DNA from: Balanoglossus misakiensis
Taxonomy: Eukaryota > Hemichordata
DNA: 64,000 nucleotides
Reading direction: 5' to 3'
NCBI GenBank assembly: GCA_040954595.2
Contig: CM082576.2
Coordinates: 13,764,001 to 13,828,000 of the forward strand
Shown: in pieces, positions 12,397 to 27,300 of the stretch
How the letters are laid out: every line of letters begins with the position of its first letter
Position numbering within the stretch: position 1 is the first letter of the stretch
Program-made: the position numbers and the translations under genes
The notes under the pieces: model-generated
What the model was told of the DNA's origin: nothing
The model's database searches: none
What the model saw: only the letters and a program-made list of their open reading frames with translations

Positions 12397-15300
12397 ACCA
12401 TCAACATTTTTTGGCATACTTGAAAGTAAATTCCATTTGTGTATCGATAAACTAATGAAGAAAAAGTTACAGTAGTGAGTATACACGATTTACGCCATAT
12501 TGTGGTTTAACTGTTATTGAATTGTGTACGTTTTAAAATTTAATCACTGGTTTTAAGTTTCTAGGAAAGTTTTGGAGCTTAATGACAGATTTATGTGTGG
12601 GGAGGATACAGGACTATATTGATAAGTTTGATGGATTACTAACAAGTCAGGGTTTTGACACTAACAGCTGAATTGCGGCAAACTAAATGTCATTTCACCA
12701 AGCTGCTTCATAATCTTGTGTAAAAAGTAGAATGAAGTATTTATAGTTTTAGTCAATTAGCATTTTTCATGGTGACTTTACATTGTAATTCTCGTATCAG
12801 CTGGTCACGCGTGCGCTGTGTATATATATATAGTCCCTGGAAAATTCTGAGTCTGTGTGTCCACTGGCAAAAAGTGAAGTATGGACTGTCAGTGGAACCG
12901 TGACCTCCTTTAATTAATATCAGATATGTCATCATTTGATTTTTAAAGGGAAAACTGGACTATAATTATTGGCCATTCAATGTTCACTTTTATTTACAGT
13001 ACTCCAGCAGTACAGTCAGTAAATCATTGTTAATTCATTCCTTATCTGGAAATACTTCTTTAGCCAAATACACTACAATCTGTCAAACTTGGACACCAAC
13101 AAGACTGAGAAATTGGTTTGCAGAGCTGTCTAATTCATGGAGGCTCTTTTAAGTTTTATAACTTTGGCTGCCGAGTGTGAGGATTGGGACTATGAATAGC
13201 AGTGTTCAGTTTAGAAAGGTTTACAGATTAGACAGGATGCAGTTCAGAAAGGTTTCACTATATTTTTCTTGTGTGAACAGTTTTAAACTGTTAAGTGTGA
13301 CTGTAGCTCTGAGTCGACTTTTGTTTAGGTACCGTACCGGTAGCCTGAGGTAACAAGTAATTTCAAACCCTCTTATAGTTAGTGAAGGCATGCTTAGTTT
13401 GCTCAGCAAATGTTGCTTGGTAAAATCACTGTATACTTAACACCAATTTGTAGGTATCGGTAAACTGTTATGTGTATGTACAATAGTGGTTTGTTGTATG
13501 TGCTACTGAGATTAATTTCCTACAGCTACCTGCCATATGAGAAATAATCTCCAGTGTTAATGAAATTTAATGTGATCAGAATATATGTTTAACTGTAAAT
13601 TGAACTTTATAGGAGTAATTCTGAGAATGAGCAAACACTTAAGTAGCTTATGATACCCTACTTACACTAATTCAATGAAACAATGCAAGTGAATTTTAGA
13701 AATGGTGATGTAATAATGCGCGCAGGAATGTTACGATATAGCAATTAGTCACGTATTCCTTGCTGTCTGCACAATACTACATATTAATTGTGTATGTTTA
13801 ATGTTGTATTTTCACTGTAATTTGATAATAATAGTACTTCAGAAGGCATTGCTGTAACTATGGTGATGGAGTGTCTGACAGCAGATATGTGTTCTGGTAT
13901 TGGTGATAACTGAGGGTATTATTACCATCAGTTTCAGAAGTTCATGAAGTTCTGTTGACCCAAATTTTCAAACACTGTCACTGGTTATTTCAAAGTCAAT
14001 ATTCTCAAACTGCTCCTCATAATGAAACATACATTGTATGTAAGATGAACACATGCATGGCCACACAATAAATTCTGTCAGTTACATTAGAACGAAAAGC
14101 TGTACGGTCAAGGTTATCACAATTGTAGGAAATAAATTGGTCATATTATTACCAGAATAGAACTATGCCTACATGTATTATTAATTTCTGATGTACACTT
14201 TAAATTGAATGAATGCTATCCTCTGTGAAAAGGTTATCAGTTTCTCATAAATATATACTCAAAACTAATATTATCCTATTAAATACTTTGACTGATTGCT
14301 TTAATGTGTTTTATTTCAGATGAGCAAGAATTGGTTCAGAAGAAGACATTTACAAACTGGATCAATTCAATACTTGCCAAGGTAAATAATCAGTTGTGTA
14401 GTTGTTTTGGTGAAGACCAGAGGTACAATTATTGTACAGAGAGCAGATGAGCCATCAAGTCTCCTAAACTCTGCATTGTGATCAAGCTTATGCTTTATAA
14501 AAACATGAAGTTGATACATGTATTACATGTGCAGGGGGTAGTGGATGATCAAATGCCCCATTTCACAAACCCTTTCACCACTATGGTTTGATCCAAATCC
14601 ATTGTTTTCTTTTGTAATGTTGGACCTCTCAGCGAAATGGGGGTGAAAGGATATCTGGCTCTGATATGTTTTCAATGCTATAGTCGTCATGAGTTATATA
14701 AAAATAGCATTTTGTTTTGAATATTATGAGTCATACAGCACAGGCCAATTGTCTCAGTGGTAGAAACTGAATGTGTACACAGTGAATGAGTCTCTCAATA
14801 TAGACATTGAATAGTTAACCACTGGTACTTATTGTAATGTTTACATTTATGCATGTATAATATGGCTACAGCAGTAACATACATGAAAACAGTGTAGAGA
14901 TGAGAATCATATTCGTCTTTGAAGATGTATATATCTGTGAAATGTTTGTTGGGTTGGGCCAGTTATTGGTTTCACTTCTGTAGTCTGGGCTGAAAGATAT
15001 TTGTTGACAGTGTTTGAACTTTAGGTCAATTTTTCCTCACCTTGACCTCAAAGCTACATGTACATCTATCACTGTATCCTCATAGCTATAATTACTGAGT
15101 AATTTTAGTGACAATAAGATAAAAATCATATTTTGGAGATGTGGTTTGGTGTGTGATGTGACAAAACTGACACTGAAAAGCTAAAAGTAGTACAAACGAG
15201 ATTGGTTTAAAATTTTAGTTTGCATTACGCATAGTGCACAAAAAACAGTTGACAAAAATACTATAATGATTAATTATATCATTTGATTTCTAAATTTAAA

Positions 15301-18300
15301 ATCTCTGAATATCCAGTCACCGTGATCACAGTAATTTTTGCCATCATCTGTGCCTGTATGAGTGTGCCACAGAATGTCATCAGCTGTACATGGTATTAAC
15401 CAGATTTAAACGCCATTTCCTAAAAAACACAAAACATAAGAATGGTATGTGGCAGGCAGAATGACAGTCATCACACACGTCACTCAGTCATACTTGGCAG
15501 TGACCTTGTCGATGACACGCAAAATTAGAGGGTCAACATGGCAATGACTCCACTGATTTACCCTTTGGCGTCATAACAGACTGAAATAGTGTTTCGAAAT
15601 AATAGCATTATATACATAGCGTCTAGAATGTTAACAGTTGTGGCCTATTGTCTCTGACCCTGTACGATTGTTGACAATCTAATCTGTTGTGACTTTGATA
15701 TGCGATATGGGGCTGTGCAGTAAATGGGTCAGCAAGACAGGATTCGGTTAAAGGAGGTCATTGTCACACATCCCTGAAACTAACTGCATTAACACTTTGT
15801 TATGTTTATCAAAACTGTGCACAGTTACATCTAAATTCATCTTGATTTTCACTTTAAGTTTAAGTGTTTACATGCATACATTTGTACATGACTGTGTAAC
15901 ATCCTTTCTGGTACATAATGCATTAAAGTGGAAAATGTTGATTTCTTTTACCTTCGTTACAGAGAGATCCCCCACTACAAATCACAGAGTTATTTGAAGA
16001 CATCAAAGATGGCACCAAACTACTTGCACTCCTGGAAACGGTGTCCGGAGAAAAATTGGTAAATTGAATTCTTATTTACTTATATATAATATGAATGGTA
16101 GAAACATACAGAACGACAGACAGTTTTCATTGGAATGATAAGATCAGAGAAAAGTATGCAAATGAAAGGTTGAAAGTTTTTAAGATGAGAATATAGCATT
16201 ATTGTAATGTGTGATACACTAGCAATGTGGATAGAAATACAAAAATTAAGTAGATTGCATTTTTCGCTTTTATTTGCTCTTGTTGGCTATATAAGTATGT
16301 AACTTACACATTTTTCTGTATTTTTTTTCTCTAGCGTTTTGAAAAAGGAAAGAACTTGCGTAGGTTACATTTTCTCAGCAACATCAGGACGGCTTTGGAA
16401 TTCCTGGAGAAAAAGAAGGTAACTAGCAATAAAAGAGGGAGTGTTTGAAACTAGAGCAATACCTTCAGGTCTGTGATTGTCAGGCATTGTGCTGCACAGT
16501 GGAACAATGCGCTGTTGTGTGAAGGCCATCGGCCAAGTTGTTTTAGCACCATTTGAATAACAGAGAAAGGTGTCCCCGGTTGATAGGGAAAATATTTTGA
16601 TTCCGAGTCAGAAAAGGCAAAAGATTAAGTAACGTTGCGTCCTTGTTGATGAGTGTGCGTTGTGATGTAACCGAGTTCCTCCGGGAAAACTTAGAAAGTG
16701 TGATATAACCCGTTGAAGGGTCTATCCTGAGGAAAGACGTTTCACAATACCCTGCTAGTGATGTTGATAATGACTGGTAGTTGGTAAAAACAAACTTGTA
16801 CTTTCTTTTCATTCCAACATTTCAACAGCTACCCTCAGTAATTTTCCATGAAACAGTATATTATCTTACCACCTGCAGGAGTTTTAACCCTTTCACCAAC
16901 ACGGTTTGGTCCAAATCCATTATTTTCTTTGCTAAAGTTGGACCTCTATAAAGGGAACTGGGGTAGAAAGGGTTAAGTACTATTCAACCTCATGCTCAAA
17001 AACATAGCTACCTCCCTTGCAAGACTGGCATTACCCCCAAAAGTTCATCTTCACTTGTAGCTGAAAAAAAGGCAATGATCCATCCTCGTTCATGGCAATG
17101 TTGTGTTTGTTTTCATCCATTTAAAACGAAGAATGTTTGTAATTTCCATTGTAGATCAAACTGGTCAATGTCAATGCCTCCGATGTTGTTGATGGTAAAC
17201 CAGCCATTGTACTTGGTCTTATCTGGGTAATCATTCTTTACTATCAGGTAAGTGCACTTACGTATATTTCATGCCGGAATTCATTAAAGGTATACAGTCA
17301 CCACCAATTTACATACGCCCATATATGACTGAATTGGCTTATTTGGGTGTTCTAAAGAACGAACATATGGTGGCGATATTTTTTGTGTGTGTCATTGACT
17401 GAAAATCTGTGATTGGATAGATCTCAATTTGCCATGGAAACTGTAGCTAAATTTGCATACAGTAGGTGACCCTATACCTTTAAGTCAAAAGAAAATGCCT
17501 GCATAAAAACTAACAGTATTTTTATGACCGTAACTTTGTTGACATACTTTAAGTATTTACTAGAAAGAAAAACTATTTAAAATTTAGAGTATCACAGATT
17601 TTGTAAACGTCTTTTACTTATTTTGCCTTCTTTTACGTTCATCAATGTTGACATTGATGGTAACAGGACTCTCAATGTATAAGAGAGCTGACAGATGTTA
17701 CACTGTATTTGAACATTTTTGTCATGGGATACTTTAGAGTAATAATTCAATTAAACAGTTACTAAGAGTTCTACCGTATTTCTGAAAATTATGCTAGCAT
17801 AGAAAAGTCAAATTTAAAGTAAGAGTGAAGTCTTCACTTGAAATAAATCATTTCAATTAGACAAATTGGAGTATTCATGGTGGAATGTACGTTTCCTTTG
17901 TTGTCAAAAATCAAGTAGATAGAATTAAAGCATTGGAGAGCTTTCGCAATAACATTAACAGCATTTAGAGGAGAAAAACCTACTTAGAACCAGGATCAAG
18001 TGGTTGCTATGACAATGTGATTCCATTACTGTGGAAACTTCAGTAATTTATTGTGTAGGATGTTGTTTGCCGAGCCTTTTATTCAAAAGTAAAGGAAGTA
18101 TTGTATAGAAGTGCAGGAAATATGAAAATATTGATGAGTAGCACAGTGTAGTGTTAAAAGCGTGAATGGTTTCTCATTTGTAGAGGCATTGATTCGTGGT
18201 CGGTACAGGATATCAATGTTGAATGGGAAATGTCTGAGTTTTTGTAGTGGATAACAAACAAAGTCTTGGATGTGAATTGCCACATACACGGTTCTACTTT

Positions 18301-21300
18301 ATCACAATTTACCTGTACATATGTTTCTTGTAAATGGTACATAGTGCACTGCTTGATGTAGGAATGATGTTAGAGCCAAAGATGTCATTATAAGCCAACC
18401 CACCATTTTGTTGGTGGAATTGTTCACTTTGTAGCACAGTAAAATTGGACGTCTTTGGAAACAGTCTTGGAGTTCTTAATTTTACAGGCGTCTTGAGTTC
18501 ATGGATAATATTCAATCTATCTTTGGTTTTAAAATTATGCCCTCATTGGACAGGTGTCCTTATCGGAGGGATGCTTTTTTTCTAGGTGGTAAGCCATTGC
18601 ATTAGCATGTATAAGTTACCAGGGTTACCCAGCCACCTTTGGCGAGGCTCCCCGAGTCTTTGCAATGTGGTATATACATGTACAGTGTATCACTGCAGTT
18701 ATGATTTCTGTTTTCCTACTTTCAAACCTTGGTAAACACTGTGGACAGGTGACAGATAGTGTGTTTTACTGTAATACTTTGGTCAGACCAAACTTGTTTA
18801 AACTTTTCCCTTTTGGCTGGTTGGATGAAATTTTATATGAAAGCAAACCAACCAAAATGAGAAATCGTGTTCTGTGTGCTAAAGGTTTTCTTTTTTTGTT
18901 GTCTGGTGACAGATTGAAGAACAGACCAACATCTTGGCCAAACAAGTCATGGGACTATCTGAGAGTGCTGGCAGTATGGACAGCATCAGTAGCACAGACG
19001 GACCATCACCACCGAAGAAGAAAGCCAATTTGAAAGGTCAACAAGGGGCCAAGAAAGCTCTCTTAAAATGGGCACAGAGGGCAGCAACCAGGTAAAGCCT
19101 TCTCTTACTGCATCTATGTATTGGTTAATGTTGTACAATAACATTATAGAATGCATTGCGTCTGTTGGATGTATTGAAGAGTATGTTGAGATGGAATGAC
19201 AGTCTACAAGTAATATGAGCATGTTGTATGTTTACATTGTACATTTGAGTGTAACTCTTCAACAATGTGTTTGTCTTGGTAACTTTGGTTATATGTACAT
19301 GTATGTGTGTACAAGTGTTGTTATTAAATTAACATTTCATTGGATGGTTAATGAACGTATTGTGTCTTCCTTTTACAGCATGCAAATAACATTTTTTGTT
19401 TTGCCTCTAGTTCAGACCAGATGGTGGTAAAATAAAACCCTAAAGTATTTGTGTAATGTGATTTTAGTATTGTTATCGCACAACAGTAATTGCATTCACA
19501 GAATTTGATAGTCTTTTTTGAGTATAAGCATGTATAGTAAATCCCAGCATCACTGTAAAATGTTCCTTCGTAGCCTCCAGCATAAGTGTGAATGCATCCA
19601 TCATTCCATGTATTTTTTTTTGTCGGAAGCTGTATCCATGTGGTCAGAAAATTTTCATGGGATATTTCCCCATTCCATGAAAAATACTGGAAGCCAAACA
19701 AACTTGTGGCGCAGAGATATTGATATCTTTATGATCACCTCCACAATTCCAAGCAAAGTTTCAATCATACTTGACCATCTAAAAACTACATTCCACAAAC
19801 ATTCTCCTGATTCCATATTTTCTGACCATAAGGACATAGTTCCACCAGTTCCATTGCTTTGTCACGCTTATTCCACATAAACTGTTGTACCTCCTCCGAT
19901 AAATCCAGGAAAAAAGCCCAGGCAGATGCATCTGGAGATGAAATGGAAACAAGGCGAGTTGCGTAATCACCATTTATTACAAACCCAAATCAGCTCAAAC
20001 CCTCTATCATGTTGGTGGTGACCAACGAAAAAAATCCCGAATTAACATTACCATAAACTCCCAGCTAAATCATCCAAGTACATTGTAGTTGCTATACCAA
20101 CCATGCCAGTTGCGTATAACATAGTTAAAATGCCTCTGGCATTGACAACGCATTACCATCTGCCCTTACTGACGTCAACCCGCTCAATCATTTTTGAATC
20201 ATACAAAATAATAACAATTTGCTTTTTTAATCGCAAACTTACCATTACCGGCATCGGATTTGATATAACAAGAGTGTGATGACACCATGTGTTCTGTGAT
20301 TTTTGGTTTTTCAGAATGTATTAGAATGAGGGCTTGAACTTAGAGACTGCTGGTCACATGACACGTCCAGTTGAGCTATAGAACTTTGAAATTTGAATAT
20401 TCTAATTTCATGACTTCGTTCCTGAAGATTTTCTGTTATTTTGTTTGTGCTATATGGTTGTTCGTAAACAATGAATACCTGGATGTATTCTGAATGCTCT
20501 GTAAGGCAAAATCACCAATCATGACATCTGAAAAAAAAAAGACTTGCAAGAATTTTAGACACCCTATTACCAAAGCAGATTATTCAAAGATACCTGTTGC
20601 AGTGAGAGATTGGTGTCATTTTTTCAATGAAAGCCAGTTTCTAAGTTCAAGCCCAGTAGACAGCACACACCATTTAGTAGAAGTAGAACAAGAATAGAAA
20701 GGATCAGAAATGAACACTCTCTGTAGTTAAGTTATTTTGAACTTTAAAAAAAATTATGACAATTTGAATCTGACACAAAATTTGTGCTGGTCTAGGTCAA
20801 CATACAGAGAGAGAGAGTTTTCATTTGTGCATCAATGCCTAGTACTAACTAATACCATTCTTACTCAGATGTTGTCAGAGGGGACGACTTAGCAGGACAG
20901 AGGTGGTGCTGAGAAGGCGAGTTATCCCGCCCATCATAGTCTGCTTGCGTATAATTGCATGCAGGGATAATGCATTAGTCAAGTAGAACTGACCCCAAAA
21001 TTGGCATAACCGTGAAGTACGGTACAAATGCGATTTTTTTGCAGAAAATGATAGTTGAGGGGGTACTGACTCGGAATCAGGTTGATGCCACCTTGGCACC
21101 CTTGAGCATTTTTTTTAATTAACGTTTTAAGCCACGCTCACATTTTAAATCTTATAATTACAAAGCCAAAAATGCAATTCATATAAATAATGTCTTGTTT
21201 GGTATCAAACTAAAGCTAATGCCATGTGAAAAGTAAATATGAACATTATAAGGTTATACGGTCAATGTCAAGGTCATATAAGGGCATATTAACATAAAAC

Positions 21301-24300
21301 TGGCCACGCCCCTAAACTGAAACATAATTAAAGAAGAAAAACATATCATGTTTGTTATCAAAATGAAGCACACACGATGGAGAAAACAAAAATGAGTATT
21401 AAAAAGAGCACATGAAATGTTTTAACACCAAAATTTAATTGCCATGGTAATAAGGGCCATATCTTGCCGGGTTGGGGGGGGGGAGCTTTCATTTTATAGC
21501 AATGTTATTTCCTTGGCCATAGTTCACAAAAGGTCAAAGAGATTATTACTGCGTCTTTGGCTTTGCACTCACTTTAGAATCGCTTATTTGTATCCAAAAC
21601 TGGGCACCGGGGCGTTTTCGAGTTATTGGCTTCCAAATTATATTGGGTAACTTATGTAGAAAACCCTAAAATGCATATGAATTGACGTAAGGGGGATATA
21701 TTAGTCTTGTAAAAGACTGTCTCTCTGAACGTATACCTAAAACAACTGGGATGTATTTGATATCAAAAGAAAGCTTAATAAACAAGCTTTCCATTAATTA
21801 CAAAATAAAAGTGATATGACAAATCATGACATCATAGTGACGTCATAAGTCAAAATACCCTTATGAAAATGGTGTTCTGTTTACCTATAAATGTGAGGTT
21901 TTGAAAAACACGTCTCTGTGCAATTGTACTGAAGAAAACTGTGATGTGTTTGGTATCAACAGAAAGTTATTACAAAAATGATATGGTAATCAATTACATC
22001 ATCATTACATCATACTTCCAAGTGCCCTTACCAACTAGTAACTATGATGACAAGTTACCTAGGAGATAGGTGCCTTTAATATGAATTGTTGGTAAGGAAG
22101 GTTTGAGAAGTCCATTCTATGTAACAAATGGTGCTGATTCCAAAAAAGTCAGTCTTATTGACCCCACTCAAGATAACATTGCCATTTTTGCTGCTTTTTG
22201 CCGAAAAAGGTCATTTTTAGAAAACAATTAAAAACAAACTTTTTTTCTCTATAATTGGATTTGATGATGTATGAAGTAGTGACTTTTCCAAAAAAAGCAC
22301 TCTTACTGTTCACTTTATTCTTATTTTGTTCACTTTGCTTAAAAGGTAATTACTGTTAGAAAAAAAAAAAAAAAAACTTATTTTTTCATATTCAGAGATC
22401 TTATGAAGTATGGAAAGTCCATTTTTGTTGAAAGGGACCATTCTTTTCATCTTACAAAATTGTCATTTTGTCTTTTTTTTGTCAAAAAGTGCTATTTCAA
22501 GAACAAATGAAAACAAACTGTTTTCTTCGTATTTAAATGTTTAATGATGAATGGAAAGTCCATTTTTTGCAAAAAATATGCTGATACCAACACAAGTCTT
22601 ATTGAGACACGCCACTAAATACAAAATTGCCGTCTTTTGGTCAACAATTGTCTTTTTCAGAAAAACAAAATAAAATATATGTTTTGCCTTTTGAGTTCTG
22701 ATGTTGTATTTGCTTATTTAAAACGTCATAACCATATGATATCAGTTGAATTGATGATATTGAAAGACAGAGTTGCCACAATTTGGCACATTTAACCTAA
22801 AATGGAACTCAACAATAAACGCGACCATCCATGCATACACACTATCTACTATAAGTCGATTATACATGGTATGAAATGTTTATGTAGAGATATACCAGCT
22901 CCGGAGAAATTGTTGACATTTATCCTTTTCAATCTAAATACAAAAACAGAAATTATATTATATCATGATACCTCCGTCATTCTGATTGGACAGAAGTGCA
23001 ATCCAACGATGCTAAATACTCAATAGAGCACGGCTAAAACTGCCCCTGAACTAGATTTGTTACTTCTTTTCCTCTTGACGCTGGTTCATCATCAATATGA
23101 GTTCAATTTGGGCTAACTCCAAATGCAAACATTCTTTTCTCTAGAAAATGTTTAAAATGATAAATTTGTCTTGAGTCGCTCTATTTAGGCAATAAATGGC
23201 CAAAAAGGCAATTTTGACTAGAGTGGGATCAACCGTTTTTGGAATAGTCACCAAATTTTTATATAAAATGAACTTTTTCGTACATAATCCAGATCTCTAA
23301 ATATGAAGAAAACAATTTGTCTTTAGTTTAAAAGAAAATGGCATGTTTTAGTATTTTCTAAAAATGACCCTTTTTGGACAAAAAGTATTTCCATCTTTAT
23401 TGAGATTAATAAGACTGCTTTTTTCTGGAATCAACACCAATTTTTTCCATAAATGGACTTTTCATACATCATAAAATCTCCAAATATTTTTAACGTTTGA
23501 CCTTGAAATTTACTATCTGGTATTTTGAAAAAATGTTATGCTCGTTATCATGCTTATATTTGCTTCATACTTGACATTAGCTTCAGTTTGATACCAAACA
23601 TGGTATAATTATCTTCTCTCATAATATCAAGGTCAAATGGGCGTGGTCAATTTTAACGTTTGACCTTGAAATTGTTCATCTAGGGTTTTAAAATACCATT
23701 TAATATGTTTAATTTTGCCTTTTACATGACATAAGCTTCAGTTTGACACCTAATATGGCATGTACGTTACTGCAATGCATGTGTCTTTGGTAATTATATG
23801 CATTAAAAGTGGGCGTGGCTTAAAACGTTAATTAAAAAAAATGCTCAAGGGTGCCAAAGTGGCATCAACCTGATTCCTTATCAGTATCCCTCCAACTATC
23901 ATTTTCAGCAAAAAAATTGCATTTGTACCGTACTTCACGGTTATGTTGTGGTTCTACTTGACTACATGGTTTATATGCCTGGGTGTTGCAGGGTTGGTAC
24001 GGGGGTGTGGGTAGGGTTGGTTGGAAATTTGTGATGGCAAAGTAACATGTACTGCTTTCACAAACATGAAAATGCTTTGAACCAGTACTTTAGATTTTTT
24101 CGCGGGGTTGGGTTGTGGGTAATCTGTGTTATTCTGAAATCTGGAAATACATGTAGATTGGAAAAGTCAAATGATTTCAAGATTTTAAATTTTGTGTCTG
24201 AAGTGCTGGTTCTTGAACTTGGGAGATGGAAGCAAATTGAGGATGTTCATGATACTGCATTGAGTGAGTGAGTGAGCATGTGTGTTGGTGGGTGGGTAAA

Positions 24301-27300
24301 TGTGAACAGTTGATATTTATTATTAGATACCTGGTGACAACAGTGTGGATGAATTCACTTGAATAGAAATCAGGGTGAAACCCAAATTCTCTTTTGAACT
24401 GACCAAAGCACTTGAATGTGTATATTTTTATTAAATATAATCATACACATATAGCCAAGGAGATATATCAAACGATTTGTGATTTTATAGCATTATCAAC
24501 CAACCTATCCACCAAAGTTGCAACTCACAGAGAAGCCATTTTTGAGCACTTTAGTATAAATGTTATGAATTTCCTTTTATAAATTTCATCATAAATCACC
24601 AAAAGAAATTCAGTAACATAAATCTTGCAATAGGTTATTCAGTGACATGTTCGGTGAATTTTAAATTCAAGTGAGCTTCTTCCAGAGCATGTTGACAGAT
24701 AATTGCACCTTTTTCGATATGGTGTATGTACATAGTATACCCGGTATGTTTATAGGTATGTATATAGGTGTAAAGAGGTTCGGGTACCTAGGTAATACAG
24801 CACCATACAATATACTTGATGTTACATATGTATAAGTTTGTATCAATGTTAATATGGAAACCTACATAATACAGCATGACCTGTTTCTTGTGTCACCTTG
24901 GTTGATCTTGGCCTGTGGTCCCCAAATGCTGACACACTGGAGTCTTGACTTTCATTTCAGGAGTGTCAAGCTGGAAGTGAAAGATTTCGGCAAAAGCTGG
25001 AGGGATGGCTACGCATTCAATGCTATGATCCACAGTATTAATCCGGATCTGATTGACATGGACGTGTTGCCGAAGAAGACAAACGTGGAAAGGTTGGACA
25101 ACGCTTTCCATGTTGCGGAGAAGGATCTGGGTATTCCAAAGTTGTTAGATCCAGGAGGTGAGTCCTTGTAGAGAATGCAGACTGTATCGATGATCTCATG
25201 TATGCTAAGATGTAGGTGGTTACAAATGACGAGATACGATACAATGCAATGAAATACAATACAGTGCAATACAATACAATTTGGCAATTCAGAAGGTTGA
25301 TACAAAAAAAGAGTCGTTCCCTAGTTTGAACAAAACGGAATGCAATTTATGACAAATTGTGTGAAAAAAAGTTATACAATTCCTCTTAGAGTAAATACTT
25401 GAATGCATTCCTCCCCAAAGTAAATAATTTATATCATTCTTTGCCCCTCCACTCTTTGAAACAGTTGTGATTTATGCATTCCATCTTTGCTGTTTTTCAC
25501 CCACAGATGTGGATGTTGACAAACCCGATGAGAGGTCCATCATGACATATGTTGCTCAGTTCTTACAGCAATATCCAGAAGTTGGAGATGATGAATCCTC
25601 ATCTGTGAGTACATTTATCATTGTATTTAATAAATACAGGGTATTTCTTATACAAGAAAGTCAAAACTGAACAAAAAAGTACAAAATTACTTGTGTTGCA
25701 GGCAAAGTCAGAGTTTGGTGTGACCAAATCATCTGGTGATATAGATTTTTATCTTTCCCTGCATTTGTCGCGCACTACACCAATCAAATACCAGACTTAC
25801 ATGTAGCTTTTACCCATGAGGCATTGCAATATCTGCACGTTGACCATCTACACTGTAGTTAACAGTGAGCATTAAGAACTGGCTGCTGTTATCCTTCTCT
25901 TGTTAATTGTCAAAGAACTCTGCCTGTAAATGTAATCATTTTTCACATGAAAGCCTGAAGTAATAAAAAGATAAAAAGTTAGGCTACTTATGAGTTATAG
26001 GAGAATATTACTAGTACACGTAAAGGGAGGATAAGAACTAATTGCTGTGTATTTGTGTTTGCGTGCATCAGCTGATGGGATCTGTCCGTGATATGCATGC
26101 TGTAGCTCAGGAAGAAGAGAAACTATTTCAGGACATCTTGGATCATCTCACAACAACTGAAGGAATTCTGGGACTGGCCAGGGAAGGGAAAATGACCAAA
26201 CTGGAAGAATATGAGGTTTGTGGTCTCAATGTCTATTGTCAATTTTCCAAGACATGTTGTTACGAAAGAAAGATTTGTCAGTTTTCTAAATGTATGTCTC
26301 GGAGATGTCCATTTCATAGAGGTTCTTAGTATATGAGAAGATGACTGGATGTGTTCAATTTACACTGGTGTCTAGATTTGACAGGTTCCACTGTTTATGT
26401 ATATGCTTGGCCTACATATGATACTCTTACATTGTTTTTTCATAATTGTCACTGAGAATATAGTATATTAGATTGAAAGGGTTTTGTTTGTTTATTTTTA
26501 TAGAAACAAGAGGAACTAGCAAATCTGCATGAAATGAAAAAGAAAAACTATGTAGTTTTGTTGAGGAAGTATGAAAGTAAAACCTTAGTGTCAATCACCG
26601 AAGAGAAAATCATCATCCTGAGGGAGAAATGGGAAAAAATCAGCAAGCACCTGTTGGCATGGAAACGGGCCATAGACAACACGATGCCCAAGACACTGAT
26701 GGCGCTCATCAAGTGGATGGACCGAGCGGAAAAGGAACTGGAAAAGCAACCGCAGTTCCAACAGGACAAGTACGAAGAAAGTGCCAAAGAAGCTCGTCAG
26801 AAACTCGCTGAGCACCAGGTGAGGCTTTTGAACGAGGAGTAGAGTAAAAAATGTGAATGAAAGGGCGGAGTCCCCTTTCATTGTGAGTCTCACGAGTGTC
26901 TCGGATGAAATGTTTGGAAATCTGCCAAAGTTCAGTGTTGTAAAAAATTTGGGTCAAAAGTCAGGGTTTGCCTGCCGATATTTTCGCCTCGTAGCCAGAG
27001 AGGGCAGTCACTTCTTTCCTGACTGCCGTGTCTGTTTGAAGTCGAGCGGAAGCTGCTGGTCTTCTTAATGTGGTTTAATTATTCAGATGTTTAAAAGGTG
27101 AGGAAGTGTATGGATAGTTAGATATATGCAAAACTGTATCTGCCTGTGAAATGGGTGATGTGTAGATATTTTTTTGAATGGTAAAATACGGGAAATAAAT
27201 ACTAGTGGAATGTTATCCTAGCGGTAAGGTGCCAGGTAGACAACCCACAGAGGGCAGATCAGAGGTATATAATACAGTTCAAAATAATCTATTTAAAAGA

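Larger units (their letters stand above)
19092..24960 (+). other. Intron 6 (5.9 kb) with a large foldback element and possible degenerate coding remnant
   Basis: This is the longest intron of the domain-coding part. It holds a 3-kb foldback transposon (20976-23964) and, at 19348-19975 on the minus strand, overlapping open frames in three successive phases that may be a decayed coding remnant. No nesprin exon is missing, because the split codon AG|G joins exons 6 and 7 in frame. Confidence 0.75.

Noticed and set aside
12163-12486. Poly-Asp, poly-Met, poly-Ile and poly-Ser open frames
   Set aside because: All are different readings of the GAT microsatellite.
24854-24960. In-frame ATG extension before CH2 exon 7
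   Set aside because: It ends in a polypyrimidine acceptor (ttcatttcag) and the split-codon phase requires splicing from exon 6.
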